Counted from the stretch's first letter, positions 15,450 through 25,534 are shown. The stretch: 64,000 nt of DNA from Shewanella waksmanii ATCC BAA-643 (GCF_000518805.1 NZ_JAEH01000002.1:212651-276650), one strand, 5' to 3'. Notes: generated by a model from the letters alone, not told the origin. Numbers and translations are program-made.

Positions 15450-18400
15450 ATGTCATTTCGACTGAAAACCGTATTGGGCATTGCCCTCATTGAGGGAGTG
15501 CTGTTGATGCTATTGGTATACACCAGCATTAACTACCTCAAAGAAGCCAATGATACTGAAGTTGAGCGTCGTGCTTTTGTGATAGGCGAACTGTTTGCTG
15601 CGGCAACCAAAGATGCAGTGATAAGCAGTGACATTTCAACACTGCAAGAACTCAGCCGGGAGTTGATAGCGAAAACTGGCGTGCAACAAGTTAAGGTTTA
15701 TGATCGCTCAAGTCTACTGTATCAATCGGGCATTGACTCAGATACGCTATCGTCAACTCAGGTTGCGGCTCCGGCAGACAAAAACCAAGGCAAAGTGCTT
15801 AATGTCAGCGCAGAGATAACAGAAGCCGGCTATCAATTTGGCCGTGTGGAACTGAGCATAAAAAGTAGCGGATTTGGTACTTTTATCAATGATGCCAGGC
15901 AGCATATTTTGTCCATTGCCGCATTGGAAATGTTGCTAGTCGCACTGTTTTCATGGCTGCTTGGGATCTACCTTACTCGTAATTTGAGTGCACTGAAAGC
16001 CGCTGCCAATCGCATCCTCGCCGGAGAAAAAGGGGTGACGGTGCCGGTAAATAACCATGATGAGATAGGTCAGGTTACCCGGGTGTTCAACGAGATGGTA
16101 CAAACTGTAGATGCCAATCAAACCGCTTTGGAAAATGCCAATACCCAACTGACAACCATATTAGAGACCGCGGTTGACGGTTTTATTATCATTGATACCC
16201 ACGGCATCATTGTTGAAGCTAATCAAGCATTGCTGACGTTATTTGGTTACCAGGCATCGGAGTTAATTGGTAAACGCGTAGCTTCGTTAACCCCTTCAGT
16301 TAACCGTCCACAATATGAGCAGAATCTTCAACAGTTTATCAGCTCTAGCCGGCAACGATTAAGCGTTCGACCACAAGAGGTGACAGCGCAAACCCAATTA
16401 GGTGCGCAGTTTCCTATTCACTTAAGCATCTCAAAAATGGTGGTGAACGGTCAGACAAGCTTATTGGGGTTAATCAAAGATCTCACCGAGATGAAGAAAA
16501 GTGAGCAAGCGGCTCAGCGTACGGAGTCTATTTTACTGGCGACATTAGAAGCCAGTGAGGATGCGCTGGTGACGATTGATATCAGCGGCAGTATTGAGCA
16601 GTTCAATGATGCCGCATGTTCGCTGTTTGGTTATACCGAGCGTCAAGCGAAAGGGCAATTAATGGGAGATTTGCTGTTCGCAGGACAAGATAGAAATAAC
16701 TTTAACCAAGGCTTGCAAGAGTTTCGCTTAACCGGCGATGCACCGGGTATTGGGCGACAAATGACACTGGTTGCCAAAACAAGCGCAGATTTGAGTTTAC
16801 CTGTCGAGCTGAAAATGGTGCCAGTTCAGTTGGGTGATGAAGTGTTGCTCACCGCTTATATTCACGATATTTCCAGCCGTATCGCTTATGAGCAGCAGCT
16901 GACTCAAGCCAAAGAACAAGCCGAGGCAGGTAGCCAAGCAAAATCGCGCTTTTTGGCAACAATGAGCCATGAAATTCGCTCGCCACTCAATGCGGTGCTG
17001 GGCAGTGTTGACTTGATGCTTGAATCTCAGCTTAATCATGAACAACGCATTTATGCCAACACCGCCAAAGAGGCCGGTACGGCATTACTGAGTACCATCA
17101 ATGACATCTTGGATTTTTCTAAGATTGAAGCTGGGCAGATGTCGCTGCAAATGCAACGATTTTCGCCAGCTGATGTGGTGGCTCAGGTGCTGCAAATCTT
17201 GGCGCCCAAAGCACAGATAAAACAAGTGCAATTGGCATCGTTTATTAACCGCAATGTCCCTGATAACTTAGTGGGCGACCAGCAAAAGTTACGCCAAGTG
17301 CTGCACAATTTGGTCGACAATGCGATCAAGTTTTCTGACTCTGGTTGTATTACGGTAGAAATGTGGATTCCCGATGGCCACGTTGATGAATGCGAATTAC
17401 ATTGCGCCGTTACCGATCAGGGAATTGGCATCAGCCAAGCCGCGCAAAGTAAACTATTTAAAGAGTTTAGCCAAGTACACGACACCCACAGCACCAATTA
17501 TGCCGGTACCGGTTTGGGGCTTGCCATCTGCAATGAGTTGGTGAACCTTATGCAAGGAAGCATTCAACTGAGCAGCCAACTCGGCCACGGTGCGTGTTTT
17601 CGTTTTAGTGTTAAGATGCAGCGCAGCGATACAGACCCGTATGTGTTGCATTCCTTGCCGGCACACTGCCGTGTGTTGCTTATTCATCCTAATGACACCT
17701 ATAGCCAATTAGTGCGTAAACAGTACAACCAATATGGTGTTCAAACTCAAATTTCTAGCTCGATAGATGTTGTACGGCAAGGCTTACAAGTACGGGGCCG
17801 CTTTAATTTGGTGCTCATCGATGATAGCTATTTAGCTGAGCTGGATCTGGCTAGTGTGCAAATACTCAAACGAGATTTTTTACATGATGATGGCTTGCTA
17901 GCGGTCATGTTGTCTGCATTAGCTTCGCAAGAAATTGAAAATCTCAAAGCAATTCATGTTGAGCAATTTGTGACTAAACCATTAAGTCGAGAAATGTTAC
18001 TTGGGTTGCTCAGTGGGGATTCAAGTTCAACCACAACGACCAAAGATGATGTCGAAGTAGAGCCATTGGCCACCGTCATTAATGCCCGGTTATTGTTAGC
18101 TGAAGACAGTCCATCGAATCAGTTAGTTGCTGGAGCGATGCTGACAAAAATGGGCTATGAAGTGGAATTTGCTAACAATGGCATTGAAGCGGTACAAATG
18201 GCAGCCGACAGTCACTATGATTTAATCTTAATGGACATGCGTATGCCACGCATGGACGGCCTGCAAGCCGCAGAGCAAATTTTGTTAGCGGCGCCAAACC
18301 AAGTCATTATCGCTATGACAGCCAATGTCCAGCAAGAAGATATGGACCAGTGTTTTAATGTCGGCATGAAAGATTTTGTCGCCAAGCCGGTTAACCGCAC

Positions 18401-18896
18401 TCAGCTGTTAGCAACGGTTAAAAAATGGTTGGAGATTCGTCCTGAACCCATTGCAAATCAAGATAATGCTGATAGTTTGGCAGAAGCAGCTAAAATTGAA
18501 GTAAGCCCCAGTGCTACACAAGATAATACTCAGGCAGTAATGATGGAAAATAAGCAGAATTTGATTGATGAGCAAGTGATAGCCGAATTAGAGTCAGTAT
18601 TAGGGGCGGAGTCCTTGCAACAGATGCTGCAGGTTTTTCTTAAGGAAACAGAGCAGCGACTTGATGATATACAACGCTTAAGTGATGAAGATAACCACAG
18701 CGCCATTGCTGATGAAGCACATACTTTAAAAAGCAGTGCGGGCAGTTTCGGTGCGCAGGCGCTGTTTGAAGCGGCCAAACAACTTGAACATTTAGCACAG
18801 TCAAGTGATGTCAAAGTGATTACTGCTGAAGTGGCACAGACTCTGGCATTAGGGGCACAAACATGTGCTCAACTCAAGCAGCGAATCACATCGTAA
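15450..18896 (+). CDS. Hybrid sensor histidine kinase (periplasmic sensor-HAMP-PAS-PAS-HisKA-HATPase-REC-REC-Hpt)
   Basis: 1148 residues. TM1 about 7-28, periplasmic domain about 29-152, TM2 about 153-173, HAMP to about 225, PAS domains near 235-345 and 355-470. The HisKA box ATMSHEIRSPLN has H507; the ATPase has NLVDNAIKF, DQGIGIS and GTGLGLAIC. The first receiver (about 745-850) lacks the usual acidic pair and looks degenerate; the second (about 870-990) has D929 in LMDMRMPRMDG. The C-terminal Hpt has H1091 in ADEAHTLKSSAGSFG. It can run a full His-Asp-His relay to the adjacent sigma-54 regulator, as SypF does for SypG in V. fischeri. AAGGA precedes the ATG. Confidence 0.9.
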   Translation: MSFRLKTVLGIALIEGVLLMLLVYTSINYLKEANDTEVERRAFVIGELFAAATKDAVISSDISTLQELSRELIAKTGVQQVKVYDRSSLLYQSGIDSDTLSSTQVAAPADKNQGKVLNVSAEITEAGYQFGRVELSIKSSGFGTFINDARQHILSIAALEMLLVALFSWLLGIYLTRNLSALKAAANRILAGEKGVTVPVNNHDEIGQVTRVFNEMVQTVDANQTALENANTQLTTILETAVDGFIIIDTHGIIVEANQALLTLFGYQASELIGKRVASLTPSVNRPQYEQNLQQFISSSRQRLSVRPQEVTAQTQLGAQFPIHLSISKMVVNGQTSLLGLIKDLTEMKKSEQAAQRTESILLATLEASEDALVTIDISGSIEQFNDAACSLFGYTERQAKGQLMGDLLFAGQDRNNFNQGLQEFRLTGDAPGIGRQMTLVAKTSADLSLPVELKMVPVQLGDEVLLTAYIHDISSRIAYEQQLTQAKEQAEAGSQAKSRFLATMSHEIRSPLNAVLGSVDLMLESQLNHEQRIYANTAKEAGTALLSTINDILDFSKIEAGQMSLQMQRFSPADVVAQVLQILAPKAQIKQVQLASFINRNVPDNLVGDQQKLRQVLHNLVDNAIKFSDSGCITVEMWIPDGHVDECELHCAVTDQGIGISQAAQSKLFKEFSQVHDTHSTNYAGTGLGLAICNELVNLMQGSIQLSSQLGHGACFRFSVKMQRSDTDPYVLHSLPAHCRVLLIHPNDTYSQLVRKQYNQYGVQTQISSSIDVVRQGLQVRGRFNLVLIDDSYLAELDLASVQILKRDFLHDDGLLAVMLSALASQEIENLKAIHVEQFVTKPLSREMLLGLLSGDSSSTTTTKDDVEVEPLATVINARLLLAEDSPSNQLVAGAMLTKMGYEVEFANNGIEAVQMAADSHYDLILMDMRMPRMDGLQAAEQILLAAPNQVIIAMTANVQQEDMDQCFNVGMKDFVAKPVNRTQLLATVKKWLEIRPEPIANQDNADSLAEAAKIEVSPSATQDNTQAVMMENKQNLIDEQVIAELESVLGAESLQQMLQVFLKETEQRLDDIQRLSDEDNHSAIADEAHTLKSSAGSFGAQALFEAAKQLEHLAQSSDVKVITAEVAQTLALGAQTCAQLKQRITS

Positions 18897-18912
18897 ATAG
18901 GGATATTTAGCT

Positions 18913-20391
18913 ATGGATATAACAACAAACTTTACTGCCCTGCTGGTTGAAGACAGTTTATCTTTAGGGGCCCTGTACACGGAATACCTGCGCGCTGAAG
19001 GTGCCAGAGTTACTCAGGTTAATCATGGTGCCGATGCGCTAGCTGAACTTGAGAGTTGGCAGCCTGATTTATTGGTGCTGGATATCAAACTACCAGACAT
19101 GTCGGGAATGGATATTTTACAACAAGCTCAACAGCGCTATCCCGATACGATAGTGGTGATGATCACCGCTCACGGTTCAATTGATATTGCCGTCGACGCC
19201 ATGCGTTTGGGCGCTTTTGATTTTTTAGTTAAACCATTTGATGCCAAGCGTTTATCGATCACCGTGCGCAATGCCATGAAACAACGGCAATTGGTCAGCC
19301 TGGTCACTAACTATGAGCGCAGTTTACCTAAAGCCAATTATATGGGGTTTATAGGTGATTCGTTGGCAATGCAAACCGTTTATAAGACCATTGACTGCGT
19401 GGCTAACAGTAAAGCATCGGTATTCATAGTGGGTGAGAGTGGCACCGGTAAAGAGGTCTGCGCCCATGCGATACACCATGCAGGCCAGCGTAAAGATAAG
19501 CCATTTATTGCGCTTAACTGTGCATCGATTCCAAAAGACCTGATTGAAAGTGAGATTTTTGGCCATACCAAAGGGGCGTTTACCGGGGCGGTTGCTAACC
19601 GAGATGGCGCAGCAAGTCGAGCCCATGGTGGGACACTGTTTCTGGATGAAATCTGCGAAATGGATTTAGAGTTGCAGAGTAAGTTGCTGCGCTTTATTCA
19701 AACCGGGGTATTTCAAAAGGTGGGGGGGGCCAAAGAAGAAAGTGTTGATGTGCGCTTTGTCAGTGCCACTAACCGTGCCCCTTGGGAAGAAGTGAAGCAG
19801 GGACGTTTTCGCGAAGATCTATTTTACCGGTTACATGTTATCCCTATTGAGTTACCGCCATTAAAGGCGCGCGGTAATGATGTGTTGCTGTTAGCGGAGA
19901 AATTGCTAATGGAATACAGTAATGAGGAAGGCAAGGCATTTAAGAGCTTTAACGAAGAGGTCAAGCAGGTGTTGCTGCGCTACGACTGGCCAGGTAATGT
20001 ACGTCAGTTACAAAATACGATTAGGCAGATGGTGGTGCTAAACCAAGGCGAAGTCGTTGAATTGTCAATGTTACCGGTGCAGCTGTCTCAATCCAGTCAT
20101 TCTGCCAAGGTGCCTGCTCACGTAAGTGCTATATCAGCCACTGCACAAGTCACCATGAGCGAACCCCAAGCTGGTAATCACCAGCTGGCAGATAACAGTA
20201 CTACTGATGAACCAGCGGGAGAGATTATTCCCTTATGGATGTCAGAAAAGCGAACCATTGAAGCGGCGATTGCCAGCTGCGATGGCAATGTCCCCAAAGC
20301 TGCGGCATTGCTTGATATTAGTGCGTCGACCATTTATCGCAAAAGACAGAGCTGGGAAGAGATGGAGCAAGCGTCACTCGAGTCAGTTTAA
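18913..20391 (+). CDS. Sigma-54-dependent response regulator (LuxO/SypG-like)
   Basis: 492 residues. REC 8-125 with D57 in LVLDIKLPDMSG and K of FLVKPFD; AAA+ domain about 150-385 with Walker A GESGTGKE, the sigma-54 contact loop GAFTGA, Walker B GGTLFLDEI and the RYDWPGNVRQLQN box; C-terminal Fis-type HTH (SCDGNVPKAAALLDISASTIYRKRQSW) close to the LuxO helix. The last region is why I expect LuxO-type operators, and such palindromes precede four sigma-54-like promoters in this locus. It is the third gene of the PhnD-like/kinase/regulator unit, 16 nt after the kinase. A true quorum-sensing LuxO is unlikely because no qrr-like gene is seen and the partner kinase is adjacent. Confidence 0.9.
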   Translation: MDITTNFTALLVEDSLSLGALYTEYLRAEGARVTQVNHGADALAELESWQPDLLVLDIKLPDMSGMDILQQAQQRYPDTIVVMITAHGSIDIAVDAMRLGAFDFLVKPFDAKRLSITVRNAMKQRQLVSLVTNYERSLPKANYMGFIGDSLAMQTVYKTIDCVANSKASVFIVGESGTGKEVCAHAIHHAGQRKDKPFIALNCASIPKDLIESEIFGHTKGAFTGAVANRDGAASRAHGGTLFLDEICEMDLELQSKLLRFIQTGVFQKVGGAKEESVDVRFVSATNRAPWEEVKQGRFREDLFYRLHVIPIELPPLKARGNDVLLLAEKLLMEYSNEEGKAFKSFNEEVKQVLLRYDWPGNVRQLQNTIRQMVVLNQGEVVELSMLPVQLSQSSHSAKVPAHVSAISATAQVTMSEPQAGNHQLADNSTTDEPAGEIIPLWMSEKRTIEAAIASCDGNVPKAAALLDISASTIYRKRQSWEEMEQASLESV

Positions 20392-20468
20392 AGCGACAAG
20401 GGATATTAAATGGCAACCGCGTTTTCAATATCCCCACCTGAGTTCGCGTTAAGTCGGTTAGCCGCTTT

Positions 20469-20500
20469 GGTATCGCGCTATTTTTTAAACCAGCGATACC
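20469..20500. terminator. Possible bidirectional terminator between convergent genes
   Basis: GGTATCGC (20469-20476) pairs with GCGATACC (20493-20500) around a T- and A-rich 16-nt loop, between the regulator stop (20391) and the Wzi stop (20502). Only 8 pairs and a long loop, so the call is tentative. Confidence 0.35.
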
Positions 20501-20501
20501 G

Positions 20502-21968
20502 CTAAAAAGCACGTTCCCATACGGCATATACCGTCCCGTCCCAATCGTTACCACCTGCATGGACAAATTCACTGTAACTGAGGGTGCCGCCCAATTTTAG
20601 GGTACCTTGATAGAATGGACGGTGATAGCTGCTATCTAATTGATACACACGCTCGTATTCACCGGGCGAAACGGGGTTACCACCGGTTTCATAAGGCACA
20701 TCAGTTCCATCAGTATTTAATCTTAACCAGCGGACTTTATTGGTTAATGTCTGGCCGTTTCCTAACTGAGTAATACCGCCAATGACCAATGTTTCTGAGT
20801 CGTTATCATAGGTGCTGCCTAAGCTTTTACCGTAGTAGCGATAGCCTGATTGATAAAACTCATGTTCGTACATGCAGTTGTAAATATTAGGGTCAACTCC
20901 ACAAGCCACTTTCGTATCTGAGTATTCAATAAAAACTCGGGTGTTAAGCGGAGCAATAACAAAATCGATGCCCCCAAGGTTAGCGGCATTGATCAGCTTA
21001 TTCTTGCCATTATGATAGTCTTCATGGATACGCTCATAATAGATGCCATAGGGCACACCAAATGCGGTGTCTGACCAACGAAAATCATAGCCCGCTAACA
21101 TGTTTTCTTGGCCGTTTTCTAAATCCGATTCAGTGCCGCCGCCGTTGAACAGCCCATCCCACCAGTCACTTAGGCTGTTGCCATAGCCATCACCGCCCCA
21201 CTGCATCGTCCATGAAAAGCCTACCTCTAATTTTTCTATAGGGCGTAAGGTTGCCCGAGCGCCCCAGTGTTTAGTGTCGGCAACATAGCGATCGCTTTCC
21301 ATTTGACTAAAAGCGGTGGTGAAGGTCCAAGGACCTACCCAGCTTAACCACGGCGTTTCAAACCCTTGACTGTTATTGCGGCTAAAGGTGATGCCCGGCA
21401 TAGGTCTAGCATTTGTGGTTTGAATCAAGCCGGTGTCCCAACCTGGCCCCCAATATTTCTGTTGCGCACCATAGCTTACAATCCAGTTACCTACCATAAC
21501 GGCAGCGAAGCTATTGTCTAATCGGGCACTGTTACCATCAATAGGATCGTAGTGGTAGCTTGCTTCAACTCGGCCACTAAACCAATCTTGAGTGACTTCG
21601 GCGCTAATGCTGCTTTCTGCTTTGTCGCGGTAGTCGTTGCCAAAGCCGATAAAGCGGGCGTTGTCTGAGGCCGCTGCGATACTGACTTCGGCGTTGAAGC
21701 CTTGGTGGTCATGCTTGTGCGCTGCCATTATTCGCTGGTAAGCATCGGCTTGCATAGGGTTTAGCTGACTAAGCTCGGTGGCATCAAGATCGGCTTTAAT
21801 ACCACTCCACATCAATGGATAAGTATTGACAGGTTGAACTATGACACCGGTATCAGCGAGTAGCTGAATATCTGCGCGCAATGCTAAATCGGTCGGCTCA
21901 ATCCACCAAGCTGCCTGGGCCGAATGACTACAGATACACAGTAAACTGACTAACAGCGGTTTTTTCAT
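20502..21968 (-). CDS. Wzi-family capsule assembly outer-membrane protein
   Basis: 488 residues with a signal peptide (cleaved after AQA). The Caps_assemb_Wzi pattern is clear: AWWIEPTDLALRADIQLLADTG at the mature start, GNWIVSYGAQQKYWGPGWDTGLI, NARPMPGITFSRN, and many alternating aromatic beta strands ending in VYAVWERAF with a terminal Phe. Wzi is an 18-strand barrel that helps hold capsule at the cell surface, which suggests the locus makes capsule or cell-attached exopolysaccharide. GAGGGGGA precedes the ATG. A poor GG-N10-GC element on the minus strand at 22022-22037 might be a sigma-54 promoter but I do not rely on it. Confidence 0.85.
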   Translation of the reverse strand: MKKPLLVSLLCICSHSAQAAWWIEPTDLALRADIQLLADTGVIVQPVNTYPLMWSGIKADLDATELSQLNPMQADAYQRIMAAHKHDHQGFNAEVSIAAASDNARFIGFGNDYRDKAESSISAEVTQDWFSGRVEASYHYDPIDGNSARLDNSFAAVMVGNWIVSYGAQQKYWGPGWDTGLIQTTNARPMPGITFSRNNSQGFETPWLSWVGPWTFTTAFSQMESDRYVADTKHWGARATLRPIEKLEVGFSWTMQWGGDGYGNSLSDWWDGLFNGGGTESDLENGQENMLAGYDFRWSDTAFGVPYGIYYERIHEDYHNGKNKLINAANLGGIDFVIAPLNTRVFIEYSDTKVACGVDPNIYNCMYEHEFYQSGYRYYGKSLGSTYDNDSETLVIGGITQLGNGQTLTNKVRWLRLNTDGTDVPYETGGNPVSPGEYERVYQLDSSYHRPFYQGTLKLGGTLSYSEFVHAGGNDWDGTVYAVWERAF

Positions 21969-22194
21969 ATTTCCCCCTCGTAATTTAAGCCGCTATTTTA
22001 GAGCTTTACCTGGAAGAAAACAGCAGGACTTTCACCCATTTAGGCAGTTATTTTACACATTGTCACTGTGATTGTTGCAACTACTTGGCGCTTGTGGTTG
22101 TTGGGTTGCGCTGGCGTGCAAAGGTTGCTGTGAAGGTGTGTTATTTTGGTTGCTTCGCCGGGACGCCCTGCGATTAACTGTGCTTGATTTGTGG

Positions 22195-22935
22195 TTAGGG
22201 AGCCACAAAGTCGACAAAGATATTGGCGGTGAGTCTGCCGGTTTGCGGGTTATCGTCGATATCGGTGTCATTATTGACGATCACACTGTGCAGTAAGTTG
22301 CCTGGGTAGATAACCAATCGGTTGGCGCGATAACGGAGTTGCTCATAAAGGTAATATTGCTGGTCACTTTCGACAAAATAGCCCGGTTTAGGTTGACCAT
22401 AGGTATTAACGTGGTGCTGCGCCGCGCTAAAGTAGTCATCGCTACGTTTAGGATTAATGCGCTCAAAGCCGCTAGGAATGTGCCTAAACAGACCTGTATC
22501 GCCATGAGGGCCATCATTTAGGTAGTGTAAAATGGCAAAGTAATAGGGATTGAGCGTGTCGAAATGCGGCATGCGTTGCAGCGACTTTAGTTGTTCTGGC
22601 TGGTGGCTTATCAAGGAAAAATAGTAGTTTTGCGGTTGCAGTTGGCGCTGAGGCGGTATGTTATAAACCTGGTAAATCGTTTTATATACCGCATTTAGTA
22701 CGCTTATCACATAAGGCTTAGGCAGGGGAGTGCGTACGCCTGGGTAATATGAGCTGGCATCACAATCAAATTTGCCCTGTTGGCAAGCGTAGTTTTTCAC
22801 CGCATCGCAATTAACCCCAAAGTCATCAATAATGATCACTGGGGTTTGCTCTTGACCGACTTTTATTACTTGTAGTTTAAAGCCTTGATTAACTTGAAAC
22901 TGCTTAGATTGAGTCTCTACCACCTTCACTCCCAC
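22195..22935 (-). CDS. DUF6445-like protein, putative Fe(II)/2-oxoglutarate-type oxygenase fold
   Basis: 246 residues with no signal peptide. Three separated motifs fit a double-stranded beta-helix iron site: HFDTLNPYYFAILHYLND (His-x-Asp), YPGNLLHSVIV (second His) and GRLTANIFVDF (Arg for 2-oxoglutarate). DUF6445 proteins are often found beside flavin halogenases and TonB receptors in marine and freshwater proteobacteria. It is the last gene of the receptor-halogenase group, 35 nt after the first halogenase. Substrate unknown. The oxygenase assignment rests on motif pattern only. Confidence 0.62.
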   Translation of the reverse strand: MGVKVVETQSKQFQVNQGFKLQVIKVGQEQTPVIIIDDFGVNCDAVKNYACQQGKFDCDASSYYPGVRTPLPKPYVISVLNAVYKTIYQVYNIPPQRQLQPQNYYFSLISHQPEQLKSLQRMPHFDTLNPYYFAILHYLNDGPHGDTGLFRHIPSGFERINPKRSDDYFSAAQHHVNTYGQPKPGYFVESDQQYYLYEQLRYRANRLVIYPGNLLHSVIVNNDTDIDDNPQTGRLTANIFVDFVAP

Positions 22936-22970
22936 GATAAAATCAGCTTAGTTTATTGGGCATCAATTGA

Positions 22971-24464
22971 TCACATATTTGCCGACTTACAATAACGCTG
23001 AATAAAGTCGTAATGGTCTGGAAAATTATCAACTTGCTTAGAAACATTAGCCTTGATAGTACTTAGAAAATGCGCCAATTCTTCATCTGACATGGTATCG
23101 ACAATTGGGTGGTATTGCTCAGGCATTAAACCTTGACCTATCATAACCTGTACCCACGAGGTTTCTCCAAACAGTTCACCATCTTTTTTAAACATCCGCG
23201 CAGCCGCTTTAAAGTGGTTCATGCGATGTTTTAAGGTGTCAGGGATGTCCATATTTTTACAATAGCGCCAAAACGGTGTGTCGGTGCGCTCTGTTAGGTG
23301 GTAGTGCAAGATAATAAAGTCACGGATATTGTCACATTCAAACTTAGTTTGCGCGTTGAACTCATCGACATCATTTTGATTGATACCATTTAATGGGAAC
23401 ATCTGCATTAAGCGGATAATACCGCGCTGGAATAGGTGAATACCGGTTGACTCAAGCGGTTCGATGAAACCGCTGGCGAGGCCGATTGCAATACAGTTTT
23501 TATTCCAATGCTGTTTACGGGTACCCGTTTGATAGCGAATAACTCGTGGCTCGTTCAGTGGCTCACCGTCAATATTGGCTAATAACTTCGCCTTGGCTTG
23601 CTCTTCGCTCATATAATGGCTGCAATAGACTAAGCCATTGCCGGTACGGTTTTGCAGTGGGATCCGCCACTGCCAACCTGCTTCTCTGGCAATCGAGCGG
23701 GTATAAGGCACTTGCTTATCGGTACAACTGGTTTGCACGGCAATTGCGCGATCGCAAGGTAGCCAATGTCCCCAGTCTTCAAAACCGGTATGCAGCGCTT
23801 TATCAATCAGCAAACCTCTAAAGCCAGTACAATCAAGGAATAGATCGCCTTCTACTGTTTGGCCGTTATCGAGTTTAATAGCAGTAATATGACCGCTATC
23901 ATCGTCTAGCAGCACATCTTCAATTTTCCCTTCGACACGTTTACAGCCATGGTCAAAGGCAATTTTTTGTAAAAACTTTGCATACAGCCCGGCATCGAGA
24001 TGGTAGGCATGGTTTAGATCGCGACTTGGCAATACCGCAAATCGTCCACGACGGGCTGCTAAATGTTCGGTGCAATAGTCGCCAATCTGGGAGGCAACCC
24101 CTTGCTGTTGGCCTTTCACCCAAAAACTGGTAAAGCTTGATGCCCAGCAATCTTTGCCTAAGAAACCAAAAGAGTGAATGTATTTGTCTTGACCATCTTT
24201 CCAGTTCTCAAATGAGATCCCTAGCTTAAAGGTGGCATTGGTCGCCGCCATAAACTCTTGCTCGTTAATACCCAGTAGTCGATGAAAAATATGTAAGGTG
24301 GGGATGGTCGCTTCACCTACGCCTACGGTGGGGATTTGGTCTGACTCTATTAAAGTGACATCTAGGGCTTTACCTAATAACTTGGCTAACGATGCGGCCG
24401 CCATCCATCCCGCAGTTCCTCCGCCAGCGATGACGACTCTTTTTACTTTGTTATCCTGTTGCAT
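22971..24464 (-). CDS. Flavin-dependent halogenase, tryptophan-halogenase family (full motif set)
   Basis: 497 residues. GGGTAGW near residue 14 binds FAD; K80 in NATFKLGISF matches the catalytic Lys (K79) of PrnA/RebH; WQWRIP at 264-269 is the WxWxIP halogenase fingerprint that blocks monooxygenation; GFIEPLESTGIH at 332-342 has the conserved Glu. All residues needed to halogenate an electron-rich aromatic with FADH2, O2 and halide are present. No flavin reductase is in the operon. Relatives next to TonB receptors are reported to prefer indole and bromide, so free tryptophan may not be the substrate; a marine host makes bromination reasonable. Confidence 0.88.
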   Translation of the reverse strand: MQQDNKVKRVVIAGGGTAGWMAAASLAKLLGKALDVTLIESDQIPTVGVGEATIPTLHIFHRLLGINEQEFMAATNATFKLGISFENWKDGQDKYIHSFGFLGKDCWASSFTSFWVKGQQQGVASQIGDYCTEHLAARRGRFAVLPSRDLNHAYHLDAGLYAKFLQKIAFDHGCKRVEGKIEDVLLDDDSGHITAIKLDNGQTVEGDLFLDCTGFRGLLIDKALHTGFEDWGHWLPCDRAIAVQTSCTDKQVPYTRSIAREAGWQWRIPLQNRTGNGLVYCSHYMSEEQAKAKLLANIDGEPLNEPRVIRYQTGTRKQHWNKNCIAIGLASGFIEPLESTGIHLFQRGIIRLMQMFPLNGINQNDVDEFNAQTKFECDNIRDFIILHYHLTERTDTPFWRYCKNMDIPDTLKHRMNHFKAAARMFKKDGELFGETSWVQVMIGQGLMPEQYHPIVDTMSDEELAHFLSTIKANVSKQVDNFPDHYDFIQRYCKSANM

Positions 24465-24517
24465 GCTTGTACCTCATAGTCTCGCTTACATTAGATTGCG
24501 GTCAACGCGGCGAGTTA

Positions 24518-25534
24518 TTATCGTTTTAGTTGGTTGAGCAATTCTGCTCGAAGTTGGCGTGCACTGTGTTGATTCATGGGCTTGGCTAATATGCCTTGAG
24601 CATCTGGCTGAATATGTCGATTGTCATTATCATCATGGCCAAAGATGTAGTAGTCAAATAGGGCTTTCCAGGCCTGGCGTTGATCTTTAGGTAAGTTGCG
24701 TAAACTCAGCATTGCATGGTTTAATGCCGACTCTGGCCGTCCCATAAAAGCGTCACTATTGCGCCACCAGTGAGTGATAAGTGTATTTAATGGCGCTAGA
24801 CCTTGGACGTGGTGCCACCACATACTCGGAATAAACAGCGCATCACCAGCTTCAAGTTCTATCACCTGCGCAGCGTCGATAGCTTGCTGAAAACGCGGGA
24901 AACGATCAAAGTCTAGATTGTCAAAATCCACCATACTGATACTCTGACCTCCTGGGGCGTGTTCCAAAGGCCCAGGGTATAAATTGCTGATCTGCTCGGG
25001 TGCAAATAGGGTAAAGCGACGTTTGCCTGATATACAGCAGGCGAGGTTGAGCGGGAAATCATAATGGGCAGCAATTTTACTTTGATTACCAATCCAGATA
25101 TTGGCCAGTGGCGCGATATCTGCAAAATCGATAGCGTTGTTTTCAGAAAAGCTTGGTAAGTACTGTTGTAAATTGGAGGAGCCAATGTACATGGTCGGCG
25201 CTTGTGGATTTTTAGCCTGTGACAGTATCCGCTCCAACACTGCGGGCATTGGCACTTTGCTCGCGGTGTAATTGAAGCCTGTATGTAGGTCATCGTAAAA
25301 AATCCGCCCTTGAGCACTGTGGGGCGCTAAGTAGGCGGTAACCGGCAGGCCACTATAGTGGCTGAGCAGATATTCGCACATACGCTGATCAGAGTGCTTG
25401 GCAGCTTGCACTGCGGGCCAATGGTCACAAAATCCCTTTAGCACCATAGGCTTACTTGCCTGCATTAATGCAGGCGGGAATACGCCCTTAACAAAATCTT
25501 GGTAATGGTCGACTTGCCGATTGACATTGAGCAT
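24518..25534 (-). CDS. JmjC/cupin_8 family putative Fe(II) hydroxylase
   Basis: 338 residues from ATG 25534, which has GGAAGG upstream (a GTG at 25537 is possible). The cupin_8 fold is seen in KPMVLKGFCDHWPAV, NIWIGNQSKIAAHYDFPLNLACCISGKRRFTLF (HxD iron ligands), and AGDALFIPSMWWHHVQGL (distal His). Members hydroxylate proteins or small molecules using 2-oxoglutarate. It lies between the SapC gene and the halogenase with spacings of about 25 and 53 nt. Together with the DUF6445-like gene it makes two candidate oxygenases in one operon. The substrate is unknown; hydroxylation of a protein in the same pathway is possible. Confidence 0.8.
   Translation of the reverse strand: MLNVNRQVDHYQDFVKGVFPPALMQASKPMVLKGFCDHWPAVQAAKHSDQRMCEYLLSHYSGLPVTAYLAPHSAQGRIFYDDLHTGFNYTASKVPMPAVLERILSQAKNPQAPTMYIGSSNLQQYLPSFSENNAIDFADIAPLANIWIGNQSKIAAHYDFPLNLACCISGKRRFTLFAPEQISNLYPGPLEHAPGGQSISMVDFDNLDFDRFPRFQQAIDAAQVIELEAGDALFIPSMWWHHVQGLAPLNTLITHWWRNSDAFMGRPESALNHAMLSLRNLPKDQRQAWKALFDYYIFGHDDNDNRHIQPDAQGILAKPMNQHSARQLRAELLNQLKR

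Noticed and set aside
18913..20391. Quorum-sensing LuxO
   Set aside because: Sequence is LuxO-like, but it is co-transcribed with a hybrid kinase containing its own Hpt and lies in a polysaccharide locus; I saw no qrr small-RNA gene, so a SypG-type role is preferred.
22022..22037. Sigma-54 promoter before the Wzi gene
   Set aside because: GG-N10-GC and a CTGCT box are present but the rest of the -24 box is poor and no clear LuxO-type palindrome lies upstream.
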